This document shows positions 11,103-21,325 of a stretch of 64,000 nucleotides of DNA, piece after piece (within the stretch, counting starts at the first letter, position 1; every line of letters starts with the position of its first letter). The stretch comes from Papaver somniferum (lineage: Eukaryota; Streptophyta; Magnoliopsida; Ranunculales; Papaveraceae): the NCBI RefSeq assembly GCF_003573695.1, contig NC_039359.1, positions 142,768,120 through 142,832,119 on the forward strand, in the 5' to 3' direction. The translations under genes and the position numbers were made by a program. The notes beneath the pieces are model-generated. The model had not been told where the DNA came from and ran no database searches. It worked only from the letters and a program-made list of their open reading frames with translations.

Positions 11103-12451
11103 ATTGAAAAAGACGAGGGTACCCAAATATACCTCAATCTAAAACTTTTCCGCCTATAAGTCCTTTCTCTGAAATTGATTGTCTAAATACTGAGTCGATA
11201 CAATAAAACTAATCGGTACACACTTCATTTGATCGTCTATGGATACGAGATTGAGATAATACGAAAACAAGATAACTTGTGTGATTGACTATGGATACAA
11301 GATCGAGACAATACAACAACGAAGTATGTTTATTTGATAATAGGTTCGGACTTAACCAAACTCTAGGGATTGTATAATTAACGTTTGTATAATTTACTTT
11401 AAATTATAATAACAACAATTATAATTGCGGAAAATAAAAGTAAATGACACAACAAGATTTTGTTAACGAGGAAACTGCAAATGCAGAGAAACCCCATGAC
11501 CTAGTCCATGATTGAATACTCTCAGAATTAAGCCGCTATACAAAATCAAACCAACTTCGTATAGTTGAGACCCAGCAACTAAACTTATAGTTCACCTAGT
11601 TTCCTCAGTATCCCTGCTCCTCCAACTTGTTAATAAGTCACGCACTTGGAAAAATTCGTTTGGTTCGTATTCCAAATAGTAAAGGAATAAAAAATATATT
11701 CGGTAACAACTCTTTTCAAACAACGTGATTTGAGTTTGACAAAGGCTCTTCCGTTTAACCAATAAAATCCTTTGTCGGGCCCTTAGATCAATCTCTCAAC
11801 AACTACTGAAGTAATTGTTAGACTATGCAATCAATACTATTAATCACAAAGAAGTGTATTGATGTCGATCTACTCAACTAATCAATCTAATCTATCACAA
11901 AGATAAACCAATTATAGTTGGATTCCTTTCCAGCCGAAACAAGTATTGTTCACACCAAATATTACGACCCAAAAAGTCTTCTTGTCTTCAAATCTTCTTT
12001 AATCTTAAATCAGCACCTACACACAATCAACTTGAATATCTTGTGATCAATCACACACAAAACGGAGTCTGTTAACGTTGGATTATCACACGACGTTTTT
12101 AGATCTACAAACAGTCTAAAGATCCCCGTCGAAACTTCGATCTAGTTTGAGTGAATCTTATATCAGAAGAGAAGATTCTCAAGCATAAACAAACTAGGTT
12201 CAATCAAAGTTCAACAACCGTTAGTCAATCAAATCAATCGAAAACTAATAATAAACCGAAATTATCTAGTTTCTTACCAACGGTACTAATAGAGCTTCTC
12301 AATCCCAAAGAAGTCTTTAAACTAAGCGCTCGTAAGACATTTCTCCTAATTAGGTTACTTTCCTCTCCGAATAGGCGGCTCCACCAGTAACAACACAACT
12401 AGGTAGTTTTGCTGTCTCTGAGGATTAGTTTGCTAGAAATGCAAACTTCAA

Positions 12452-12460
12452 TATTTATAG
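12452..12460 (-). promoter_or_regulatory. TATA box of family 2 LTR
   Basis: The minus strand reads CTATAAATA in the context CCTTGTCTATAAATA. The same context occurs in the second LTR copy near 41497-41507. It is the probable transcription start region of the element. Confidence 0.55.
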
Positions 12461-13025
12461 ACAAGGAAGTTTGGACACCGAGTAATTTCCAAAACCGAAT
12501 ATTCTCAAAGATATGCAATAAACACAAAATCTGTTTTCATAATTCCTGGAAGTGCACTGTCCAAATATTGACCGAAATCCCAATAGAAAAATCTATAATC
12601 AGTAAATGCACATTACTAATTATTATTTTCAAAAGATATGCATTTAATTGTTGGAGATTAAATTGCATATAAAAACTAAGAAACCTTAATTAAAAGATTC
12701 TCAATTTATTTCGATCATGGGATTCTCCTTTAGCTATTAAGGAATATCTTTGAACAATTAATAATAAGAGTTACTGCACATGTTCAAAGTATGTCGACAT
12801 CTTTACTTTGCAAGTCCTTTTTCATACTTAAAATCTTGGAAACGATTTGCCACACTTCCACACAAGTTTAGAATTGGTTCGTCTGAATTCCAAGAACTAT
12901 GTGATTGATTATCCTATCAAATCACCGATTATGGGTTTTTCGGTTCTACCAAAACAAGTTTGGTTCTATCTTCATGTGAGTATTGTTCATAGTCACGCTA
13001 GTTACCAAAATTAGGTTCACTAGGT

Positions 13026-13201
13026 ACTAGGGTCGGTTCCCCACAACTTATGCTAACTACCTGTATTCGGTTGCACATGTCAATAGCATGTTCATAGGAT
13101 CGGTTCCCCCATCTACTAAAAACGTGTTGCATTGCACCTCTTACAAGGATCGGTTTCCTCTTGCATATTTGTTGCACCTCTTACTAGGATCGGTTCCCCA
13201 A
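13026..13201 (-). repeat. Tandem repeat inside family 2 LTR
   Basis: About four imperfect units of 45-55 bp are each marked by GGATCGGTTCCCC followed by TTGCACCTCTTAC or TTGCACATGTC. It lies upstream of the TATA box in element orientation, so it may be a U3 enhancer-type repeat. The matching array in the other copy is 42056-42256. Confidence 0.7.
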
Positions 13202-13944
13202 TGACTAGATAAAAGTTGTTAATTTCAAGGCGTCGATCATACCATCTTGAGTGATTACTTAAGAACGGTTTTACTAATAAAAGTCATACCAATACATAAG
13301 TCAGGCCTTGTGAATAGTTTTACCAAGATACATAAACAATTTTATGAGTGGTTGTACTAAAAACACATATTGGTAATTCAAAATAGATTTGCAATGAACA
13401 ATAATACCAATAATCCTAGCGATTTCCCTTTCGAATCACAAAACGAGTTTATGAACTTACTTCCTTTAAACGAATGTAAACATTATTTCCTAGTATGAAA
13501 TCTTCACTCATACCCATACATAATCACAATGGCATCAAATGATCATGTCGATGTCTTACATACAAAGTTAAATGGTCAAGCAATAAACCTCGTATTGTAT
13601 TCCTTAATACTATGTCTAACTAGAGTTTCATACACAGCTTCACAGTTATGTTTTCGATATGCACGACTTGAAAGATACGTTAGGGAAAGAAACAGTACAA
13701 GTCAAATATTACTAACCTCAAGAGGAAGGATCATGTTTTCGTTGTAGCTCCATACTTCTTCACATTCTTCAAGTCTTCATGTAATACTTGTAAGTCTCGT
13801 ATCCTAACACTTTCAAGATAACCTATACGAAGTTGATTCTAATATGTAATCAAGCGACTCTTTAAATGACTTTTGATTCACTAAAATGACAACCAAACTT
13901 GACATACCAACGCTTGGTGGGTTCAACCGAGCTATGCTCTAACA

Positions 13945-14833
13945 ATTTGCAAAATAACCAAAACCTTTACACTTAAAGCACTGTGGCATATCCTCGTCAT
14001 CAGTTTCATCAATATCCCTGTTTTTAGGAGGAACGCGATTATGAGGTTTAACTGATGACCTAGGTTTATCTATGGAGAACCTTTTACTTCTCTTAAAAGG
14101 AAGATCCCTAAACTATATTGTGATCAAGGAGACCGACTTGTCAAGATCTTCATCTGATCATGAATCAGCCTCAGAAAGATCATCTTCATAGATGCAAACA
14201 CCTTTACTCTTGTCAAGTAATCTAGTGTTATTTTGTGCTTTGAAAGCAACATCCTTTCCGGATTTGGATGTATGCTCATGATCAAAGATCTTTGACTTTC
14301 CAACCAAAGTATTTCAGGAAAGAATTACAAGATTATTTCCCCCAACGGCAGCGATCTGAGAATTTTCATCACAATGTCCTTTTGAGGAATAATCTTACCC
14401 AATGCAAAAGATTCATTAACAATTTCAGATACTTTGTGATTAAACTCATCAAATGAATCCATACAAAGGTTTTCCCAATCAAAATTTAGGTTTTGAAGCC
14501 TAGATTATTTTTCACAGGTATTCCCTTCAAATAGGGTTTCTAAGATATCCCAAGCATCTTTAGACTTTTTGCAAATAGTCACATGATGATGGAGCTCTGG
14601 GGTAATGGCATGGATGATAGCATTTAATCCGTCAGAATTTTTCTTTGCAGCAAGAATCTCAGCAGCGTCATATTTACCAAAATCCATTGGAACTGTTACA
14701 TCGCCTCTCTAACTTCCGGAGGATCATAGCCATTAACCACATAAACCCAAGATTGAAAATCACACGCTTGAAGAAAGGAACGCATAGCAATTTTCCACCA
14801 TAAGTAATTTGAGCCATCGAAGACTGGTGGTAC
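13945..14833 (-). pseudogene. gag: Copia gag (UBN2 plus zinc knuckle) of the outer family 1 element, broken
   Basis: Read on the minus strand, this is the gag of the element whose 5' LTR is at 21326. The start (MDRSDI at 21262) lies beyond an inserted element. From 14833 down come SMAQITYGGKLLC (frameshifted), then MDFGKYDAAEILAAKKNSDG and KSKDAWDILETLFEGNTCEK (14505-14687), then the zinc-knuckle region near 13985. A one-base deletion near 14710 and stops show decay. Comparison with 1-554 makes the gag identity secure. The right part repeats the segment seen at 7894-8034. Confidence 0.78.
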
Positions 14834-16781
14834 TGAAAAATTGCGGGTCTAACAACACCACCCAATATTTCGCTTAGCAATCTGTATGGACAAACTCGAA
14901 TATACTTTCAAGAGAATCAACAAGACTCAATAAATTAAAAGTATATTAACGAGTTTATATCTCTCTCTTGATTTGATTTACTCAAGCAGATCATGTGAGT
15001 TCTAATCAAATACAAGGAATAACTTGACGGTACCAAAGACCAATGTCCAAGGATCAATCAATGATAATCAACAACCAAAGGTTGTATTAATATAATTGAT
15101 GATCTAAACGCACAACCTGTATTATTTCAATTATAAAGATAAACAATATAATGCGGAAACTGAAATAACACAGACACCAGAAATTTTGTTAACGAGGAAA
15201 CCGCAGATGCAGAAAAACCACGGGACCTAGTCCAGATTGAATACACACTGTATTAAGCCGCTACAGACACTAGCATACTCCAAGCTAACTTCAGACTGGA
15301 CTATAGTTAAACCCCAATCAGTCTCCCACTGATCCAAGGTACACTTGTACTCCCTACGCCTCTGATCCTAGCAGGATACTGCGCACTTGATTCCCTTAGA
15401 TGATCTCACCCACAACTAAGAGTTTCTACGATCCAAAATCGCAGGCTTTAACAATAAACAAATCTGTCTCACACAGAAAAGTCTATCAAACGATCAATCT
15501 GTCTCCCACGGAAAAAACCCTAAAGTTTTTGTTCTGTCTTTTGATAATAATCAAGGTGAACATGAACCAATTGATAATCTGGTCTTATATTCCCGAAGAA
15601 CATCCTAGATTAATCAATCACCTCACTACAATCTTAATCGTATGGTACCGAAACAAGATGTTGCATAATCACAAACGATGAGACGAAGATGTTTGTGACT
15701 ACTTTTTATATCTTGCCTATCGGAGAAATCAAACTATCTCAATCCAATCAATATGATTGTACTGTTACGATAGAAGATGCAAGATCAGATCACACAACTA
15801 CGATAAAAGTAGTATCGGTCTGGCTTCACAATCCCAATGAGTCTTTAAGTCGTTAACCTGGTTTTAGAAGAAGAAAACCAAAGCTTAAAGGAGAATCGAC
15901 TCTAGCACGCAAACTAGTATCACACGTAAGGTGTGGGGATTAGTTTTTCACAATACTAGATGTCTCCTTTATATAACCTTTCAAATCAAGGTTTTGCCTT
16001 AGTTACAAAGCAATCAATATTCACCGTTAGAAGAAAACCTGATTTAGATTCAAGCTAATATTTCTCAACCGTTAGATCGAAAACTTAGCTTGTTAAACAT
16101 AAATGACTGTACGCTTCTAGGTTTGTTAACCGCACCCAAACATGTATATTGTTGGTTCAACAATAATCTACCCAAAGAGGTTAACCATATGAGCGTTTCA
16201 TATGAACCATGTTCTTCTTCACCATAACTAGTTCAAATGACTCAAATGAACTAGTTAAGAGAGTTGTTCAATTGCAAAGAAATCTTATGTAACTACACAA
16301 GACACAATTGAAGCAAAGATGATTTGATTCACTTGAATCGGTTCATGAACTTTAATAGCCACGGTTTGCAAATGATTCCTTAGTATTTTAAGATTAAGTT
16401 CAGAAATCATCTTTAGATATATAACCTTCTCAAGTTCGCAGACTAGGTTCGTGGACTTAAGATACCGGATAGAGTTTACAAACTCCAGCAGAAATTCTCG
16501 GGTTTGAGAACTTCGGCAGAGAATAGATAGACTTTTGAGTGACAAATAAGTTCAAGTCTCCACATACCTTTTTGTCGAGAAGTTCAACCGGTTCCTTGAG
16601 TAGATCTTCTACTTGTATGATGAATCGCCATGAAGTCCTTGAGCTTAACTAAACTTACTATCCTATTCTGAGACTTAGATATAAGAGACTAGAAATCAAG
16701 ACTTATAGTTTTGATCACTAACATTGACAAACATGCTTGAGATAGCAACGCATGCGAGTTTGACCGAGCAGTGCTCTAACA
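14834..16781 (-). repeat. 3' LTR of deleted family 1 element
   Basis: The LTR is 1948 bp. It starts TGAAAAATTGCGGGTC and ends GTGCTCTAACA. It is about 450 bp shorter than its partner at 18831 because a part near its right end, corresponding to about 20500-20950, is missing. A TATA-like CTTTATATAA lies near 15968. Confidence 0.88.
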
Positions 16782-17662
16782 ATCTCCCCCTTTATCAATT
16801 TTAGTGACAAAACTATCAATATATATGGAATACAAAAAAGATAATGAAACTTTAGTAGCTCCCATTCCACATGTCTAATCTTCAACATTCCCCGAAATCT
16901 TCGTCACTTCCAAGTACTCCAATGATCTCAAAGGTTATAATTTTAGCATCACCGTTGTTAGCTATAACAATGAGAAAGCATCGGTCTCGATCATTGTTAT
17001 ACAATGTCATAGTATTATTACACAGTGTCAAAGTCCAATTGTATCACAACTGAAGCAATAATACTATGGTGATATGTATCACTCCCCCTTAGTAAATACT
17101 CCATCTCACATGAAAACCACTCCTCCTTACACAATGATCCAAAAACCATATGTATTTGTAGTGCAAACTACATATTAATTCTCCCCCTTTTTGTGAATAA
17201 AATTGGCAAAGGTACAAGAACGGGATCATAATAAAATTTCCGTAAGAGACATTTCATGACTTAGAGAAAGAAACACACATCATCTTATTTAGATGCAATC
17301 ATATAGCCGTAGCTAACAACATTCATCAAGGAGTTTAAAGATACAAGATAACCCCTCTAAAATTCCACAGCCGCACACCCCTCAAGATATGACCATTAAG
17401 CACAAGTTCAAAAGAACTCTCCCCAATTTGATGTCATTCCCGAAAGAACAACAACGAGCGACCTTTATTTCTATAGAAAAGAAGGATTTTTTAAACACAA
17501 AAAGTGACACTAACAAAATAGAAAAAACAACCCTACAGAAACTGAACTGAAGTAACCTACTGGAGTTTCGAACTCGATTGCCCAAAAGATATAGATAAGC
17601 ATAGGGGCAAGAGTTATAGAAACGCTTAATGAACCAGAACAACACCAATAGACTGCCGCAAG
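16782..17662 (-). other. Polypurine tract and non-coding 3' internal region
   Basis: Directly beside the LTR the minus strand reads AAAGGGGGAGAT, the polypurine tract primer for plus-strand DNA synthesis. Further GGGGGAG-like runs follow near 17083 and 17182. Otherwise I see no gene. Confidence 0.75.
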
Positions 17663-18294
17663 TGTTAAAATGTAGCAGTGTCTGATGGTTTGGCAAGAAT
17701 ATCAGCCAATTGTTGTTCGGAAGGCACAAATTCCATGGTTATGATACCATTTTCATAGAGATCACGAATAAAATGGTACCTTATGTCAATGTGCTTTGTT
17801 ATTGAGTGCTCAACATGATTCTCAGTGATTCGAATCGTGCTAGATTAATCACAGAACATCTTCATTATTCCAGTATCAACTCCATAATCAGCTAGCATTT
17901 GTTTCATCCATATGAGTTGAGTACAACATGATCCAGCAGCAATGTATTCTGCTTCACATGTAGAAAGGGATTGAGAATTCTTTTTTTAGCTATGCCAAGC
18001 AACAAGATTCAGTCCTATATAGTAGAAACCCCCTGAAGTACTTTTTCTGTCTTCTACACAACCTGCCCAATCAGCATCGGAATAAGAAGACAGATCAGTG
18101 TTAGTATCAAAAGTGTAAGATAACCCATACTCGGCAGTGTGATTAACATATCGAATGATCCTCTTTGTTTCACAGACAAGACATATTTTCTGATCATCAG
18201 AATGATTAGATAGTACAGTCTTAAAAACATCGTTAGAAGATTTTCTCCCTTCATTTGATGTGCAGCCTTTTTGATTGATGGTGACTTCAGGCAT
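17663..18294 (-). pseudogene. pol: Copia RNase H, C-terminal end of pol
   Basis: ORF 17986-18294 has RIIRYVNHTAEYGLSY and YSDADWAGCVEDRKSTSGG, the hallmark copia RNase H start with its catalytic Asp. Reading on in the same direction gives SLSTCEAEYIAAGSCC (catalytic Glu region), HVEHSITKHIDIRYHFIRD and EQQLADILAKP, to about 17663. Stops occur after AWHS and in the MFCD region, so it is a pseudogene. RNase H degrades the RNA strand during reverse transcription. No reverse transcriptase, integrase or protease precedes it: the N-terminal side meets leader-ORF sequence at about 18300-18360. Confidence 0.88.
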
Positions 18295-18333
18295 GTTCGT
18301 TTTACAAGAAAGGGTTTCTGTTTTTGCTTCGGA

Positions 18334-18765
18334 TCATGAACAATCTTTTGTGTCAAAAGTACTTGGTATATTAGATTGCTTTGAGCATCCTTGAATAGAG
18401 AGTTTACTCAAGCGGTGTCCAATTTCCAAGGCATATCTTCTGAGACTATCTTCAAGAGACGTACACGATGACTGAACATCAGAGTTTCCTTTGGATTTGC
18501 AATCTCTTATTACACCAAGTAGAACATCGACATGATGTTTTAACCGATTAAATCTATCAGCCTGGATTCTAGCAAGGTTTAGAATCAAGTGACTTTCTTC
18601 AGCTGTTTCCCGTTCAACTGAAGGGTTATCGGAAGAACACATGTCGATGTAAGTCTGTCTCGTCGGTGTGGAAGGTTTTTCTATATAACTTTCCCTTTTA
18701 GAATTAGACGAGATAGAACTCTTATTTCTGGTAACGCGTTTATCAGAGATAGTACTCTTATCCAT
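18334..18765 (-). CDS. Leader/gag N-terminal ORF of deleted family 1 element
   Basis: A 143-codon ORF starts MDKSTISDKRVTRNKSS, about 60 bases after the primer site. It is Ser/Lys-rich at first. Downstream, LARIQADRFNRLKHHVDVLLGVI could form a helix. It sits where the element at 28730-41431 starts its own ORF (MDDSISNNVP), so both may derive from a common leader. No known domain is recognisable. It overlaps at its end with the frame leading into RNase H, so the end may be a deletion junction rather than a natural terminus. Confidence 0.45.
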   Translation of the reverse strand: MDKSTISDKRVTRNKSSISSNSKRESYIEKPSTPTRQTYIDMCSSDNPSVERETAEESHLILNLARIQADRFNRLKHHVDVLLGVIRDCKSKGNSDVQSSCTSLEDSLRRYALEIGHRLSKLSIQGCSKQSNIPSTFDTKDCS

Positions 18766-18816
18766 AGAGTCAGATCGTTAAAAACACAGACTTGTGAGGT
18801 CCTAACGTGTTTTCCT

Positions 18817-18828
18817 GCTCTGATACCA
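18817..18828 (-). other. Primer-binding site (tRNA-iMet)
   Basis: The minus strand reads TGGTATCAGAGC two bases past the LTR end at 18831, a perfect copia-type site. Confidence 0.92.
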
Positions 18829-18830
18829 AT

Positions 18831-21230
18831 TGAAAAAGCGGGGGTCCACAAACACCACCCAATATTTCACTTAGCAATCTGTATGGAAAAACTCGAATAT
18901 ACTTTCAAGAGAATCATCAAGACTCAATAAATTAAAAGTATATCAACGAGTTTATATCTCTCTCTTGATTTGATTTACTCAAGCAGATTCTGCGAGTTCT
19001 AATCAAATACAAGGAATAACTTGGACGGTACCAAAGACCAATGTCCAAGGATCAATCAATGATAATCAACAACCAAAGGTTGGATTAATCTAATTGATGA
19101 TCTAAACGCACAACCTATATTATTTCAATTATAAAGATAAACAATATAATGTAGAAACTGAAATAACACAGACACCAGAAATTTTGTTAATGAGAAAACC
19201 GCAGATGCAGAAAAACTCCGAGACCTAGTCCAGATTGAATACACACTGTATTAAGCCGCTACAGATACCAGATTACTCCAATCTAACTTCAGACTGGACT
19301 ATAGTTGAACCCCAATCAGTCTCCCACTGATCCAAGGTACATTTTTACTCCCTACGCCTCTGATCACATCAGGATATTGCGCACTTGATTCCCTTAGCTG
19401 ACCTCACCCACAACTAAGAGTTTCTACGACCCAAAATCGCAGGCTTTAACAATAAACAAATCTGTCTCACACAGACAAGTCTATCAAAGGATCAATATGT
19501 CTCCCACAGAAAAACCCAAAAGTTTTTGTTCCGTATTTTGATAATAATCAAGGTGAACAGGAACTAATTGATAATCCGGTCTTATATTCCCGAAGAACAG
19601 CCTAGATTAATCAATCACCTCACAACAATCTTAATCGTATGGTAGCGAAACAAGATGTTGCGGAATCACAAACGATGAGACGAAGATGTTTGTGATTACT
19701 TTTTATATCTTGCCTATTGTAAAAATCAAACAATCTCAAGCTAATCAATATGATTGTACTGTTACGATAGAAGATGCAAGATCAGATCACACAACTACGA
19801 TAAAAGTAGTATCGGTCTGGATTCACAATCCCAATGAAGTATTTAAATCGTTAACCTGGTTTTAGAAGAAGAAACCCAATGGGTAAAGGAGAATCGACTC
19901 TAGCACGCAAACTAGTATCACACGTAAAGTTTGAGGATCAGTTTTGCACAATACTAGATGTCTCCTTTGTATAGCCTTTCAAATCAGGGTTTTTCCTTAG
20001 TTATAAAGCAATCAATATTCACTGTGAGATGAAAACCTGATTTAGATTCAAGCTAATATTTCTCAACCGTTAGATCGAAAACCTAGCTTGTTATACACAA
20101 ATGATTGTACGCTTCTAGGTTTGTTAACCGCACCCAAATGTGTACATTGTTGGTTCAACAATAGTCTACCCAAAGAAGTTAACCATATGAGCGTTTCATA
20201 CCAACCATGTTCTTCTTCACCATAACTAGTTCGAATGACTCAAATGAACTAGTTAAGAGAGTTGTTCAATTGCAAAGAAATCTTATGTAACTACACAAGA
20301 TACAATTGAAGCAAAGATGATTTGATTCACTTGAATCGGTTCATGAACTTTATTATCCACGGTTTGCAAATGCATTCCTTAGTCTTTTAAGATTAAGTTC
20401 AGAAATCATCTTTAGATATATAACCTTCTCAAGTTCCCAGACTAGGTTCGCGGACTTAAGGCACCGGATAGAGTTTACAAACTCCAACAGAAATTCTCGG
20501 GTTTGAGAACTTCGCCGGTTCGTGGACTGGGTTCGCGGACTTGGCTCACGAAAGTAGTTTGTCAACTCCAGCAGAAATTCTCGGGTTTGAGAACTTCGGC
20601 AGTTCGCGGACTGAGTTCGCGTACTTGGCACTTGCCATACTTCCGGTTCTCTTGATCAACAAAGTTCGAAAACTTCGTTTCAAGGAATCCATTGGTTATG
20701 TAATATAAACTCTCATTACAATCATTGAAACATTCTTAGAGGATGTTATACAGTTGTTACACTATTTCTCGTCAAAGCAATTTTCAAAGTGATTGAAACA
20801 TTCATGACTTTCGTCACTAGGTAAAGATAAACTTGGTCGAAGCGAAAAGCTTAACAAAACATATTTAGAGATATAGATAGACGAGGTATACTTGGCTCGA
20901 AATACCGAATGTGTATAATCTAGTCTATATATATAGCATACAACTTTTGTCTCAAAGAGTATGAGATAGAATAGATAGACTTTTGAGTGATAGATAAGTT
21001 CAACTCTCCACATACCTTTTTTGTCGAGAAGTTCCACCGGTTCCTTGAGTAGATATTCTACTTGTATGATAAATCGCCATGAAGTCCTTGAGCTTAACTA
21101 CACTTACTATCCTAGTCCGAGACTTAGCTATAAGAGACTAGAAATCGAGACTTATAGTTTTGATCACTAACATTGACAAACATACTTGAGATAGCAACGC
21201 ATGCGAGTTTGACCGAGCAGTGCTCTAACA
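18831..21230 (-). repeat. 5' LTR of deleted family 1 element
   Basis: The LTR is 2400 bp, from TGAAAAAGCGGGGGTCC to GTGCTCTAACA. At 20500-20640 it has repeated GTTCGCGGACT words and CAGAAATTCTCGGGTTTGAG, instead of the GTATGCGTAC words of the 612 LTR. Confidence 0.92.
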
Positions 21231-21262
21231 AGTACGTTTATAGAGATATCACTTCTGTCCAT
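21231..21262 (-). pseudogene. gag: Start of the outer family 1 gag
   Basis: The minus strand begins ATGGACAGAAGTGATATC (MDRSDI), as in the 1-554 copy. It is cut off from the rest of gag (14833 and down) by the inserted element. Confidence 0.8.
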
Positions 21263-21311
21263 ATCCGGGTCGTTACAAACACAAACTTATGAGGTCTTAA
21301 TGTGTTTGCTT

Positions 21312-21323
21312 GCTCTGATACCA
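21312..21323 (-). other. Primer-binding site (tRNA-iMet) of the outer family 1 element
   Basis: TGGTATCAGAGC on the minus strand, two bases from the LTR that begins at 21326. Confidence 0.92.
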
Positions 21324-21325
21324 AT

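Larger units (their letters stand above)
8035..13944 (-). mobile_element. Family 2 LTR element, truncated on its 3' side
   Basis: One LTR (11105-13944), a primer site (11091-11102) and about 3 kb of internal DNA are present. No second LTR exists at the left end; the internal DNA simply joins copia gag at 8034/8035. It is oriented minus. The right flank starts ATTTG, matching the expected target point in the gag sequence at 7889. The internal region has a plant-transposon-type ORF where gag would be and no pol. Family 2 LTRs share ends and a core block with family 1 but little else. Confidence 0.75.
11105..13944 (-). repeat. Family 2 LTR (5' LTR)
   Basis: The LTR is 2840 bp. On the plus strand it starts TGAAAAAGACGAGGGTACCC and ends TATGCTCTAACA. 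Its ends resemble family 1 (TGAAAAAGCG...CTCTAACA). Near 11455-11530 it shares with family 1 a block containing TTTTGTTAACGAGGAAAC and AAATGCAGA. The middle is unrelated to family 1. A tandem repeat with GGATCGGTTCCCC lies at 13026-13201. A second, interrupted copy is at 27470-28729 plus 41432-42645. Confidence 0.88.
14834..21230 (-). mobile_element. Deleted family 1 copia element with both LTRs and target duplication
   Basis: The left LTR (14834-16781), about 2.05 kb of internal DNA and the right LTR (18831-21230) form one insertion. The duplication is GGTAC at 14829-14833 and AGTAC at 21231-21235 (one mutation). The intact target is seen at 512-516 in the sister gag. Orientation is minus, with the primer site at 18817-18828 and polypurine tract at 16782. 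Most of gag-pol is gone: a leader ORF is joined almost directly to the RNase H end of pol. It cannot be autonomous. Confidence 0.92.

Noticed and set aside
18817..18828. tRNA gene
   Set aside because: Only the 12-base complement of a tRNA end is present; it is a primer-binding site.
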